Source of the DNA: Vanessa cardui
Lineage: Eukaryota; Arthropoda; Insecta; Lepidoptera; Nymphalidae
Length of the DNA stretch: 64,000 nt
Direction: 5' to 3'
NCBI RefSeq assembly: GCF_905220365.1
Contig: NC_061138.1
Span: 12,167,814-12,231,813, forward strand
In this document: positions 19,364 through 31,037 of the stretch, piece after piece
Numbering within the stretch: the stretch's first letter is position 1
Layout: every line of letters begins with the position of its first letter
The notes under the pieces: generated by a model
The model's input: the letters and a program-made list of their open reading frames with translations, nothing else
Told to the model about the DNA's origin: nothing
The model's database searches: none
Program-made: the position numbers and the translations under genes

Positions 19364-19761
19364 TTATATCATTCAGATGAAACTCGAAAGATTTTAACTT
19401 TAAACTATGCCAGATTCTTAAATTTGTAGTGAGGGGCTATTTTACTGGACCTCATGCCATTACTCCCTATCTGCTCTGAGGTTACCTTTAATCAGCATCT
19501 CCCGTTTGATATTAACTGGTTGTCAACGTCGACGTCGCATTCCAAAGGGAATTATTAATTAAGCTCAAATCTCAGCGAGTCGGTAATTTGACTATTGTAC
19601 TAATGCAATATTCATAGCTCGCTACATAATAATTAGTGTTCATTGATGTATCGTTCGTGTTGGTTTGTCTATAATTACAGAGATAATGGGTGTGGAATAG
19701 AACCCTGTCAAAGTATCTGGTAATCGTCTCTATATAGATGCAAATATCTGCTGAGTAAACT

Positions 19762-19890
19762 ATCAAAATCAAAATCAAAACATGCTTTATTTGAGTAGGC
19801 TTTTACAAGTACTTTTTAATCTTTATTTTACAGAACTGTATGAAACGTAGAGTTACAACTAGTTCGGAATGGAGATTCTACCGACAAGTG
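19762..19890 (-). repeat. LINE-D 3' end
   Basis: It starts with a (tcaaaa)n-like tail complement, then gctttatttgagtaggc and gattctaccgacaagtg. Confidence 0.65.
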
Positions 19891-19921
19891 TGTCAGTTAT
19901 AAACAATCTATATAAATGTTA

Positions 19922-20110
19922 TAATTGTGAAAGTAACTCTGTCTGTCTATTTATTGCTCCTTCACGACCAAACCGCTGAAACGAATTTGATGAAATCTGG
20001 TATGAAATAAACTTGAACTCCAAGAAATGCCATAGGCTACTTTCTTTGTCTGATCTGTCTTTATCTGTCTGAAATTCAACAAGTGCTAGCTCCACGTTTT
20101 TCTATCATCT
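19922..20110 (+). repeat. Rep-F copy
   Basis: It contains gtgaaagtaactctgtctg, ccaaaccgctgaaacg, tgatgaaatctggtatg and ccaagaaatgccataggc. Confidence 0.6.
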
Positions 20111-20844
20111 ATATAATCTTGTTTTGAGTTGTCAATGACATTACTCGTATATTTGATCTTGACGGTTGGTAAAAACCCGATATGAGATCGGGTAGCATAG
20201 GAGTCAGATCCGTGATTTTTTCAAAGATACGCGATCGTGTAATTCTGTTACATTTTGAATTTCACTTTACAAGACTGCCTTGATTGAATACTGCAGTAAT
20301 ACTTGATCATGATCATAATATTCATGGTCACAACTTAATGGTGGATTAATGCTTCACTACGTTATGATATTTGATGAAGGTTAAAACAAAATAAACAATT
20401 TCATTAGAGCTAAAACGAAATTGAAACTATACCATAACTTAAAAATATAAACGTCAGAGATAATGATTTTACACAGGTAAACGTCCTCATTTATTGAATG
20501 ACAAAAAAAAAAACCTGAAGGAAGGCTTATTTCGTACAAATTATATTTAATATTCGTACATGTCTCAGTAAAATGGTTCATGGTGTAACCGCACATTACG
20601 AATTTAAGCATCGCGACAGCATTTCACCAATATTAATAATTTATTTATTTTAATATTCGAGACCACATTAAAATTTGTAGCCATACAAAATTATCTTATA
20701 ATCATTTCATATTTGATTGATTATTATCGATTGTTGACGAGATCTCCAATTATCAACAATCAATCCATCAAACTTCTTGTCAATCCTGCTCTGACGAAAC
20801 CCTCATGATAGCCATGAATTTGGCAATGAAAAGGGTTTTGAAGG
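20111..20844. other. No gene or clear repeat
   Basis: AT-rich; small frames lack domain-like composition. Confidence 0.5.
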
Positions 20845-20847
20845 AAT

Positions 20848-21150
20848 AGGTTGGCGGACGAGCATATAGGCCACCTGATGATAAGTGGTCACCATTACCT
20901 ATGGGTAATGACGTCGATAATTGTCTATCGACAATGACGCTGTAAGAAATATTAAGTATTCCTTACATCGTCAATGCGCCATCAGCCTTGGAAACTAAGA
21001 TGTTATGTCCCATATGCCTGTAGTTACAATGGCTCATTCACCCGTCAAACCGGAACACAATATTGAGTACTATTGTTTGTCAGTATAATAATTGATAAAT
21101 GGGTGTTACCTACCTAGACGGGCTTGTACGAAGCCCTAACACCAAGTGGT
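20848..21150 (-). mobile_element. Rep-B, full length
   Basis: It runs on the minus strand from ccacttggtgttagggct to ccgccaacctatt. A short local duplication around gtcgataattgtctatcgac is inserted near 20912-20935. Confidence 0.8.
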
Positions 21151-21289
21151 TTCAAACGTGTTTTAAAATCTCTCATAGTTTGGTTCACCATGAGATTTCC
21201 AAAGAACAAATTGAAATAGCCTTGTTGGTCTATATCAACCAAACCGCTACGGGATTAATATAAGGCTATAGATTTTGAGGTTCTAGGTT

Positions 21290-21545
21290 CAAACCAGAAG
21301 TCTGGCTGATAAAGATTCATACAGTTGTTCATGAAAAATTTTCAATAACAGCGCGACTTCAGAAATTCGTGCGTGCCTCGTATAACACGTAAAGCAGTTG
21401 GTTCTGTGCCTGAACTTTTTCTGTTCGAGTTGGATTCGTCGTTTCATTGGATTATGGTAGTAATGGTATAGTGACTTGTATGCGGTTGGAATCCATTTTA
21501 GTCTGCGTAGTTGCTTTGTGTCCCATAAGGTTGAACGACATCTAC
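21290..21545 (+). repeat. Rep-G copy
   Basis: It contains gtgcctcgtataacacgtaa, agcagttggttctgtgcc and ttcattggattatgg. I recognise this as a common lepidopteran repeat (typically cacgtaaagccgttggtcc). The 86-codon minus-strand frame here is its shadow. Confidence 0.55.
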
Positions 21546-21589
21546 GCATAAAATAAAATTGCAGTGTCTGTTTGTCTGTTTTTTTACTA

Positions 21590-21800
21590 AATGTATATAC
21601 GGTACATATACCAAAATATATATTTTTTAATTTTTGTATGTCTCTCTCTCTCTCTATTCCGGCTAATCTCTGGAACAGCTAAACTAATTTTCTCGGGACT
21701 TTCTTTGGCAGATAGGTGATGTAATAAGGAATAACTCAGGCAACAATTTTAGAATTAGTGTTAAGTTAAAACTTCCATGAAGTCACGGGCACAGCTTATC
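21590..21800 (+). repeat. Rep-E copy with (TC)n
   Basis: It contains gtctctctctctctc, ccggctaatctctggaac and ggactttctttggcagat, ending cacgggcacagctt. Confidence 0.65.
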
Positions 21801-22317
21801 AATAAAATAGTAACAATAATTGGATCAGACTCTACCAATTCTAACCAGTCTATTTAAACACATAGCTTACGCGGGATAATTACTATGAAACTAAACACAT
21901 AGTATTGGATGATTCTCGGTTTCAAAACATTTGGTAACATTGTGCTGATCCTATCAATTCAACCTTCATTAACTCTATCCTTTATCGGTAATCCTGGTCT
22001 ATCTTATGATCGCCGGACGGCCATTAATTTAGGGCTTAATTTTAGATCTTGAAAGCCCTTGAAATGCATCCATACATGTAATGAGAGAAATTGGTAAATT
22101 AATGTTGTTATCTCGTACGTAAATGATTAATAGAATTAATTTCTTTAGTGGAATTAATCTTGATATTTGTATAATTACTTTAGTTTCAAATTTAACATAT
22201 TTTCGTAGTTTTTGTAGGAGTTTTTTTAATGGAGAAACTGAGGGTGATATTTGTATCCACATTGAAATATTTTTTCTTTGAGGCACTTAATGTCAGTATT
22301 CCATAAAAAAAAACGCA
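21801..22317. other. No gene or clear repeat
   Basis: AT-rich sequence; nothing recognised. Confidence 0.5.
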
Positions 22318-22385
22318 ACAACTTCTAAATAAAATGGAGCTACTGAGTTTCTTATCGGTTCTTCTCGGTAGAATCAATAGTATAA
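22318..22385 (+). repeat. LINE-D 3' UTR fragment
   Basis: It contains gagctactgagtttcttatc and ggttcttctcggtagaatc. Confidence 0.65.
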
Positions 22386-22829
22386 TTGTAAATAAAAACA
22401 TATTATACAGTTTTATTATTAATTCAAATAGCGTTCGTAATTTTCAATAGTTTAAAATCTTACGTAATCTATCTCAGATTACAATTTAATTGTATTCACG
22501 ATTTTGCGGTCTTAGATACATATAGTTTTATAATAGTATGCACTAAATAACCAACCTCCTTAAATGACATTTGTAAGGAGGTTTTAATCGACCCTTCTTA
22601 ATCTTTCGCCAGAATAACAAAACATCAAATAGGCCAAGAGTTTTCCGTGTTGTGACGAATTTAAAACTTTCCCTCGATCATGCGATTATCGTCACGAATA
22701 CCAGTTAATTCTTTCCGCCCTCTACTTTACAAACTTATACTATTATATATCAATATATACTAATGGTGTAAGAAGTACTATAACTTACAACATTATACTT
22801 ATTTTTCGATTTACGTTAATATTAACAAT
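22386..22829. other. No gene; small inverted repeat at 22553-22583
   Basis: The arms aacctcctta and taaggaggtt are 11 bases apart; no further structure is recognised. Confidence 0.5.
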
Positions 22830-22928
22830 TCCTCGTGCCTGTAGTTACACTGGCTCACTCACTCTTTTAACAGGAACACAATAATACAAGGTACTGCTTT
22901 TTGGTGGTAGAATATTTGATGAGTGGGT
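22830..22928 (-). repeat. Rep-B 5' part, fused to SINE-C
   Basis: It reads ctcgtgcctgtagttacac, tggctcactcactctt and gtagaatatttgatgagtgg, then breaks directly into SINE-C. Confidence 0.75.
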
Positions 22929-22943
22929 TATACCAAAGCCAAA

Positions 22944-23119
22944 CATGACGTCTCGGGTTCGATTCCCGGCCGCGTCGATGTAGAAAATTCATTATATTTC
23001 TATGTTGTCTTGGGCCTGGGTGTTTTTAGTACCGGCGTACTTCTGATTTTCCATAACACAAGTGCTTTAGCTACTTACATTGGGATCAGAGCAATGAGTG
23101 TGATGTTTTCCAATATTTA
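22944..23119 (+). mobile_element. SINE-C, 5'-truncated just before the B box
   Basis: It contains gtctcgggttcgattcccgg, gttgtcttgggcctggg, cacaagtgctttagctac and gatcagagcaatgagtgtg, followed by an A-rich tail. Confidence 0.8.
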
Positions 23120-23227
23120 AAAAAGAAAAAAAAAACATATAAACAAAACACAATACAAACATAATTATACATACAAAGGTTTGTTGTTAACAAACAAATA
23201 TATCAGTCTAAAAATTACGTCAAATCA

Positions 23228-23412
23228 TTACAATTGAAGTCAGAAATATGTCATTCTGGCAGATTTCGGTCACGCGTCTAATCTCAGTGGAGAAAAGCTC
23301 ATAATCCGTCGGGACAGCGATTCGATGCGACCGAAGAGAGACAAATTCAGGTGCAGGACAAACGTAATATCCGGGTTCCGTTGATCCAAGAATATCCTTA
23401 ATATGGCTCGAT
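23228..23412 (-). repeat. Rep-G copy
   Basis: On the minus strand it contains ccggatattacgtttgtcc, tgcacctgaatttgtctctc and cccgacggattatgagc, the same layout as the 21290 copy. Confidence 0.5.
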
Positions 23413-23737
23413 GTCATTTCAGTGGGAGAGAGATAGCAAGAGCTTTTCATTTATTCTTTTAATACCTCAATCCTTAATATGGTTCTTTGTTATTTTAGAA
23501 AGAGATGGCGAGAGTTTCTCATTTACTCTTTTAATAAATCACCAGGTTTTATTTATTGGAATGTGTAAGATTATTTCGATTGTTTGAAATTGGAAATCTT
23601 TTTGAATCCCTTTTCTTATATCTCTTAACCGTCCAATTTAGGATGTAATTACGCGACGGGGTCTGTATTTAATTTTCGTTGATTGTTTCGTTATAACTTA
23701 TAGGATGCAAATAGCAAAATAGCATGGTTTTCAACTT

Positions 23738-23897
23738 TTGTCTGTTTGTTTCGGCTAATCTCTGGAATGGCTTCACAGATTTTGACGGGACTTTCACTGG
23801 CAGATAGCTGATATAATAAGTAGTAACTTAGACTACAACAAATACTTTTTTGTCAAATTCAAACGCGCGGGATGTCGTGGGCACATCTAGTTTAATT
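23738..23897 (+). repeat. Rep-E copy
   Basis: It contains tcggctaatctctggaatgg, gacgggactttcactggc, agatagctgatataataag and cacatctagttt. Confidence 0.7.
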
Positions 23898-23925
23898 TAA
23901 TTTAATTTTTTTTAATAAATTTTTA

Positions 23926-24151
23926 AATATGAGACAACATCATATACATTACTCTGATCCCAATGTAAGTAGCTAAAGCACTTGTGTTATGGATAATCAG
24001 AAGTAACAACGGTAGCACAAACACCCAGACCCCAGACAACGTAGAAAACTAATGATAATCTACATCGACTCGGCCGGGAATCGAACCCGGGACCTCGGAG
24101 TGGCGTACCCATGAAAACCGGTGTACACACCACTCGACCACGGAGGTCGTC
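23926..24151 (-). mobile_element. SINE-C, full length
   Basis: On the minus strand it runs from acgacctccgtggtcgag through the B box gggttcgattcccgg to tgttgtctcatattt. It is the best-preserved copy of the family in the window. Confidence 0.87.
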
Positions 24152-24774
24152 GAGTTTATGTATACACTTTAAGTATTTTATTATATAGCCTTCAAATTAT
24201 TATTCTTAGATTATATAAGCGCCTATCACGGTTACCTCTTAGTTTTAAAATTTTATTTCAAGCTAGAAAGTAATAATATGACAAGTTATTGTCTATATTA
24301 TATATTTATATGTATATTAACTGCCTATTTTATTAACCCCTGAAACTAAGTAAGTTTCGTACCCTTGGTCTCTAGAACCGCAACGTAAGTTCAAATTAAA
24401 ACATTTGTGAAGCATAAATTTACGGAGAAAAATATTAAATGACGCCGAATTTATGTGGAAATAAAAAAAAAGGTTGATTGGTTTGTTGAGAGTTCAGAAA
24501 AACAAAGAATCGGAACTTACCTATTCAATGTAACCTTTATTACCAAAACTTTGCCTTAAGGTAAGTCACAATAAATTAACGTTTATTCTAGCGACAAAGT
24601 TTGTGTGAGTTCGCTGGATTAGTCTATTTTGAACGGATTGACGCTTACCAAAGTATTTTTTCAACCGAAAGTTTGATTTACGCACGATTTCACCGGAAAA
24701 TTCATTCGCACCGTGTAATCGATTACTTTAGGTCATTTCAATATTAGTTTTATATAATATTACAAATCGAACTT
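24152..24774. other. No gene or clear repeat
   Basis: AT-rich sequence; nothing recognised. Confidence 0.5.
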
Positions 24775-25072
24775 TACTTAGTGGTAGGGTTTTGTGCAAT
24801 CCCGTCTGGTATGTACCACCCACTCATCAGTTATTCTACCGCCAAATAACAGTACTCAGTTGTTGTGTTCCGGTTTTAAGGGTGAGTGAGCCAGTGTAAC
24901 TACAGGCACAAGGGATGTAACATCTTAGTTCCCAAGGTTGGTGGCACATTGACGATGAAAGGAATAGTTAATATTTCTTACAGTGTCATCGTCTATGGGT
25001 GATGGTGACCACTTACCATTATATATATAGCCTATATGCTAGTCCGCCAACCTATACCATAAAAAAATCTAA
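24775..25072 (+). mobile_element. Rep-B, full length
   Basis: It runs from agtggtagggttttgtgc to ccgccaacctataccat and an A-tract. A (ta)n run replaces the usual caggtgg near 25018. Confidence 0.82.
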
Positions 25073-25082
25073 ATTCAAAATA

Positions 25083-25245
25083 AAAAAAAATCAAAATCAA
25101 ATCAATTTTATTCAAGTAAACTTCACAATGAAGCGTTTTTGAATCGTCAAAAATTAAATACTACCACCGTATCGGAAAGCAGCTTCTATCGAGAAGAAAC
25201 GGCAAGAAACTCGCCTAGTTGCTCTTTTTAATAAATAGATTTACA
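25083..25245 (-). repeat. LINE-D 3' end
   Basis: It contains aatcaattttattcaag, gaatcgtcaaaaatt, gaagaaacggcaagaaac and cgcctagttgctctttt. Confidence 0.7.
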
Positions 25246-25333
25246 ATGCTGTTGTAAATGTGCAATTTACAGTAAGTAGTGTCCTATGATGGAACCCAAG
25301 CCTAACTCCAGGCTTATTTTCTTTTCTTTCTAA

Positions 25334-25390
25334 AAAGTACTCTTTTAATGAATAATAAGATTTATTTATTATTCATTAAAAGAGAACTTT
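25334..25390. repeat. Hairpin, 25-bp arms with a 7-base loop
   Basis: Arms 25334-25358 and 25366-25390 are complementary with one mismatch; the loop is gatttat. Confidence 0.85.
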
Positions 25391-25715
25391 TAAAAAAATT
25401 TAGTTAAGTATTTGTTATAGGTAGTTGATAACAGAATGCTTTATTGGCAGTTTATGAGGATTCGGTTTTGAATTCCAGGTCAGACTGGTGAAGAATGAGT
25501 ATTTATTGGATTTTTCTACCAAGGAGGTTTCAATAAACGGAACGGAATTAGTTATCATACTCTGTCTAGCACCTGAATCTTTATTGTAAAAAAGAGAATT
25601 CATTATACGTAAACTAATCTATAATGCATATATAACTAATATTATATTAATTAACTAATATTATATCAATTTAAATAATTGTATTAACTAACAGGACTTC
25701 GTATTTTTTTAATTG

Positions 25716-25862
25716 TTAAAAAAGAGTAACTACTGAGTTTCTTGCCGATTCTTCTAGGTAGAATCTACTTTCCGAACCGGTGGTCACTTAATTGTAAAAT
25801 GACGATTCAAAAGTGCTTGTAAAAGCCTACTTGAATAAAGTTTATTTTGATTTGATTTTTGA
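25716..25862 (+). mobile_element. LINE-D 3' end with AATAAA and (gattt)n tail
   Basis: It contains aagagtaactactgagtttc, cgaaccggtggtcac, aagtgcttgtaaaagcc, then cttgaataaagtttatttt and gatttgatttttgatt. Confidence 0.78.
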
Positions 25863-25865
25863 TTT

Positions 25866-25985
25866 TATAAATGCTAAAGTAACTTTGTCTGTTGGATTTT
25901 CACTGTCAAAACACTGAACCGAATTCGATGATATTGATATGAAAAAAGAACCATAAGGGAAAACATAGACTATAGAACTTTTTTT
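25866..25985 (+). repeat. Rep-F copy
   Basis: It contains aagtaactttgtctgttgg, cactgaaccgaattcg and gggaaaacatagac. Confidence 0.55.
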
Positions 25986-26467
25986 TTTTTGATACCTAAA
26001 ACCAGATGACAGATCCCTAAAACGCAAGCACAGTCGCGAACAACAGCTAGTAATATATTTCACATAATGTCCATAGTAAATAAATACCTTCTTATTAATT
26101 TAATAAAGTTAAAATTATAACAAAATCATTAGCTATATTATATAATACTCAGATAAGTCAATCTTAATCAAAGCTTAAACCTAGTTACGTACTAACTTAC
26201 TACACAACACTTACTGCACACACTTTATCGTTGAGATTAACTGCCGTAAATTGGATCAGTAAAGCTATTATGTAAGAACAAAGTTGAAACTCACTGAACA
26301 CGATCGCGGAACGTCAGATAGTTATATGTGACATTAATATGTTATGTGACATTGATTCCAACAATGATTACGTTTAAAGGAAATACGTGTCAAAATTGCG
26401 TAGCAGCTTAAGTCTATATTCAACGTTTCAATAGTTCATAAGAAGCCAGTTCTTTTTGGGTGCATGG

Positions 26468-26845
26468 ATAGAGCCGAGATGGCCCAGTCTTTAGAACGCG
26501 TAACGACGTTAACCGATGATTGCGGGTTCAAAGCCGGGCAAGCAACACTGAATATTCATGTACTTAATTTGTGTTTATAATTTAGATCGAGCTCGGCGGT
26601 GAAGGAAATCATCGTGTGGAAACCTGCATGTCTAATTATATAGGAATCTGCCACATGTGCATTCCACCAACCCGCATTGGAATAGCGTGGTGGAATATGT
26701 TCCAAACCTTCTCAAGTGGAGTGGAGGCCTAAGCCCAGCAGTGGGAAATTTACGGGTTGTTGTTAGATATTCTATTTATTGATTACATAACTAATACATA
26801 TGTGAGGTTTCTTTAAGTACTTTCTGAGTTACTTGATAGTTATAA
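26468..26845 (+). mobile_element. SINE-A with an extended 3' segment
   Basis: A full SINE-A (gatggcccagtctttag, tgcgggttcaaagccg, gcagtgggaaatttac) followed at about 26760 by about 80 bp (tgttgttagatattc to gagttacttgata). That 80-bp segment is also present after the inverted copy at 30112. Confidence 0.8.
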
Positions 26846-26849
26846 AGGT

Positions 26850-28432
26850 AATTGAAAAGAACCTACATTACAAATATGGAGTGGTTTCCATTTAATTCAT
26901 TATGTAAAGTAACCCCTAAAAGCCTACATGAATAAAGTATATTTAAGTATTGATTTGTAATCTTGTTAAATTTATTATCATTCAGTGTGATGATTATTTC
27001 ATTATTAATGATTTAAATATCGAATTTGGACGCCACGTTCGTTACGTAACGATTGAGTGCAACGTTAATAAATTATCAAGTTAAAAAAAAGTGTAATATA
27101 TGAGATTTTAAATTAACATGGTTATTTTTTTTATTAAAGTTATTTCGTCATTATCTGCGAATCCCATTTCAAATAACTGTAATAAATATAATTTATTATT
27201 AGAGCATCTGTAGATGATACTACCAAACAGGCTTTTTACAGATATACAATGTGATTCACGAAGAAGATTATATAATTCATTTAAATTAGGTATAAATTGG
27301 GTGAAATATGATGATAACTGTTTAAAAAATATGCCAATCAATGGACCTTTATTCTACACTTTAGAAGCCAGGTGTGGCAGCTAGTACTTAGATATATAAA
27401 ATATAAGTCATCTCTACTTAAAAAAGTTTTTAATCAATATTAATTTTTTCTCATCCTGAATGAAAGAGCACTTTAAGCTGCCAGTCATAATCACGAAACT
27501 TGTGATGATTAACGCTTGATAATTAATTAATCCTTCCTTTTTAATGAACCTCATTTAATATACTGTATATTTTTAAACGTCGACGTTAAGGCTTTTACCT
27601 TGTATTAATTTTATATTGATACTGTATATTGGTCATATAGTTATGTTATATATTGTAACTCGTTAAAGAAATTAATTTACCTTAACATAAATCTATGTAA
27701 TATAAAAATTACATTTAGTGAAACAGGAGGCCTTTTACAATACTTACTATCACACGAAAGCACATAATCTATTTATTGTTTTAAAATTGAATAATAGATT
27801 TTTCAGATCACCTCTTACTTAAGTTCATAAAATCCGCTCTCTTGTTAATCATAAAATCTGCATTTAGCGTCTTAGTCTCTTAGACTATCAACATAATTTT
27901 ATTATGTTCCTTCTTTAGGCCTTGTATGTGCCGTCAATAGTATCTGAGTTGTGACATTGTGTTTGAATTTACAATGTCTCACTAACCTTTGAAATCGGTA
28001 CATAGTAACAATGTATTCATGTTTGCTAGTAGAATAACGAGAGGGCGGCCTCTTCCCAGACGAGATTGCAGAAAGCCGCAATAAAAATGCAATACACATG
28101 CAAATAAATTCCTAAAAATACAAATGCAAGCTCAGTTTTGCGCAATCGTCGCAATGTTTGTGCAAACAGAACGGGTGTATTTTGCTAATGTTTGCGATAC
28201 GCTAATGGTGCACTTAGTACCATGAGGCGTAGGTTAATGACGCAATAGTCTCTTGAAAACACTTTCAATCGCTATTTTATTATGTTTATTTAAATGTTAC
28301 CAGTTACCACCGGTTCTGAATGTAGTTTGAACCGGTAAACAACTTGGTCCTTACCAACCAAGCTTTTATTTAATTCTAAGCTAACAGCTTACTCAATCCA
28401 ATGTCGTATGTACAATATATATATTGTGCATA
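26850..28432. other. No gene; LINE-D tail fragment at about 26925-26960
   Basis: Otherwise AT-rich. The fragment reads agcctacatgaataaagt. Confidence 0.5.
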
Positions 28433-28532
28433 TTTTTTAATGTTATAGGGGGCAAACGAGCAGGAGGCTCACCTGATGGAAAGTGATCACCATCGCCCAT
28501 GGACATCTGCAACACCGGGGGGGCTTGCACTA
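28433..28532 (-). repeat. Rep-H copy
   Basis: It contains atgttatagggggcaaac, gagcaggaggctcacctg and ggacatctgcaacaccgg. Confidence 0.7.
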
Positions 28533-28684
28533 TATCATTTGAACCTAACCTATTTATTTACAATTATTTATTACTACTTATTGTTTTAATTTGTTTATAA
28601 TTGTATTTATTAAGCTTACTTTCTGCATATATTTTTGACAACTGGCTAATACATTAGCTAATAGACACTCGTGTAAAATAATGT

Positions 28685-28935
28685 CTCATTGCTGGGTAAA
28701 ACTTTCTCTCGAGGAAAAGTTTTGGCGCTTATTCCATTACGCTGCTCCAATGCGAGTTGATGAATATGCATGTTTCAGGCACATGCAGGTTTTCTCACTA
28801 TATATTTCTTTATCACTGAGAACGAGATAAATTATAAATACAAATTAAACCAAAATTAATTCGTGCTTTGTTGAGTTTGATCCCGCAAAGTTCGGTCAAG
28901 AAAATAGTTTCTACTAACTGGGAAATATCACCTTA
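28685..28935 (-). repeat. SINE-A, old and diverged
   Basis: On the minus strand the order of SINE-A motifs is kept (aatttgtatttataattta, gagaaaacctgcatgtg, cgcattggagcagcg), but with many changes. Confidence 0.6.
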
Positions 28936-29638
28936 CTATTACTAGGCAATGTCAACTTACTACATAATATATGATATGTCTATTACTTAGACACTGGTGT
29001 CCGATACTGAAGTCAATTAAAATAAAAATTTACTTCAAAAACTATTATAAACATTGAAATTTTGCAATCTGAATACAACTTGTCCCATTGCCAAAGTCAT
29101 TGAAAAAACAAAAAAAAACTTCACCGCACATTAGCTTTGACACATTGTTTTCTTTTTAAATGTTGTAGAAATGGTGTTTTCTAAATTTTTTTTTTTATTT
29201 ACGAACGATTTTTTATATTTTTTTTTCATATACAAAATAAAATGTCAATGGATATTAAAAAGTGTAACTCATTTTTTTTAATAATAAAATTTAAGAGTTC
29301 AACGCCCTCAATAAATTTAACACAGAAATATTAAAAATTGTATTTTTTTTAATGTTCTTGCAGTAGCGGTGTATAATTATAGTTAAAATTAATTTGTGTT
29401 CTCAGCGAAGTGGAATCAGTTGTTTCACACGTTCATAAGCAATGTAGTACAGAAAAGTTCGTTGCGCAAAAAAGTTACTGCGCAAAAAATATAAATATTG
29501 AAGTTTAATTTCGTCTGTAAATATTAGCCTCCATGACTACAATTTATTACTATGGGGTTTTATTAATTTAGAAATTGGTTTCTTAAATTTGAATCTCATT
29601 TAATAATTTCTTGCGGTTCGAAAGTGAAATATCCACAC
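28936..29638. other. No gene or clear repeat
   Basis: AT-rich sequence with poly-T runs. Confidence 0.5.
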
Positions 29639-29641
29639 TTA

Positions 29642-29828
29642 GAACTAGCGCGCACTGGCAACTTTTGTCAAGGTGACTGTTTAATCACTCTTATCAGGTC
29701 CGTGAATATGTACAGATGCAGACACAAATGTCACGTCGTAACGTGCGCACATCTCCATATATATTCATGGACTCGACAAGAGTGACGAAACAGTCACCGT
29801 GACAAAAGTTACTAGTGCGCGCTAGTTC
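29642..29828. mobile_element. 187-bp palindromic MITE with TTA duplication
   Basis: Arms of about 80 bp start gaactagcgcgcac and end gtgcgcgctagttc. TTA flanks both sides (29639-29641 and 29829-29831), suggesting the PIF/Harbinger group. There is no coding sequence. Confidence 0.72.
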
Positions 29829-29974
29829 TTATAGGCCATTAAAAATAATTATTTTTGAGTCAATAACATATATCCGAAAAATTCGTATAATCGAGATATT
29901 TCGATACTAAATCCATTAAATTCAATGACACGACAGTTCAACGGGCGGCCTTGTTTGACGTTTACGGGTGCGTT

Positions 29975-30398
29975 CAACAACAACATCAACTATAAAATTC
30001 CCACTGCTGGGCTAAAGGCTTCCTCTCCCTTTATAAATATCAAGTAACTCAGTAAATACTTAAAGAAACCTATCATATGTATTGGTATTGTAATCAATAA
30101 ATAGTATATCCAACAACAACCTGTAAATTTCCCGCTGCTGGGCTAAGGCCTCATGTGGAGACATGAGAAGGTTTGGAACATATTCCACCACGCTGTTCCA
30201 ATGCGGGTTGGTGGAATACACACGTGGCAGAATTTCTATAAAATTTGTCACGTGCAGGTTTTCTCACGATGTTTTCCTTCACCGCTGAGCACGAGATGAA
30301 TTATAAAGCACATGAATCAGCGGTGCTTGCCTAGGATTGAACCCGTAATCATCGGTTAAGATGGACGCGTTCTAACCACTGGGCCATCTCAGCTCACG
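29975..30398 (-). mobile_element. SINE-A with extended 3' segment and a second SINE-A tail
   Basis: On the minus strand: a full SINE-A (30112-30396), then the 80-bp segment shared with 26760-26845 (30040-30111), then another SINE-A 3' end (29977-30034, cctttagcccagcagtgg and (gtt)n). Confidence 0.75.
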
Positions 30399-30727
30399 GG
30401 TGCGTTCAATGTGTTCTAAATAATAAATTTCGTGCAAGGGTGTAGTAGTTAGTTTACTTTTGTCGTTTAGTATTTTTATTTTAATATACCAGTATGTGTT
30501 TATTAAAACAATTTTTGATATAGTAGACTGATGTCATTTTCTCAAAATATGTTTTCTAATGTCCCTTTCACCATTCCCATACTAGTCTGCGGTGAGATTC
30601 GAGTTTCATGTTACAGAATAACCCCCTCTTTGGTATATTTTTACTAACAATATGAATAGGAAAGGACGGGCAAATGACCCAATTTATGGTAGTTGATCAG
30701 TGCGCATTTCTTATTTGATCTGTATTA
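30399..30727. other. No gene or clear repeat
   Basis: AT-rich sequence; nothing recognised. Confidence 0.5.
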
Positions 30728-30862
30728 ATATTATATATGTGAAAGTAGCACTGTCTGTCTGTCAGTCGCTCTGCCTCGACTAAACCAATGAACCGATTTT
30801 GATGAAATTTGGTGTGAAGCAAACTTGATCTTCAAGGAAGGACATAGGCTACGTTTTTTGCC
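30728..30862 (+). repeat. Rep-F copy
   Basis: It contains gtgaaagtagcactgtctg, cgactaaaccaatgaaccg and caaggaaggacataggc. It joins directly to an inverted Rep-B. Confidence 0.65.
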
Positions 30863-30865
30863 TAC

Positions 30866-31037
30866 CACCAACCTTGGGAACTAAGATGTTATGTCCCTTG
30901 TGCCTGTAGTTACACTGGCTCACTCACCCTTCAAACCGGAACACATTAATACTGAGTACTGTTGTTTGGCGGTAGAATAACTGATGAGTGGGTGGTACCT
31001 ACCCAGACGGGCTTGCACAAAGCCCTACCACCAAATT
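30866..31037 (-). repeat. Rep-B 5' half
   Basis: It runs from caccaaccttgggaactaag to gcaaagccctaccacc-type sequence, well preserved but lacking the 3' half. Confidence 0.8.

Noticed and set aside
21289..21549. 86-codon minus-strand frame
   Set aside because: It lies on a known type of lepidopteran interspersed repeat (Rep-G) that also occurs at 23228.
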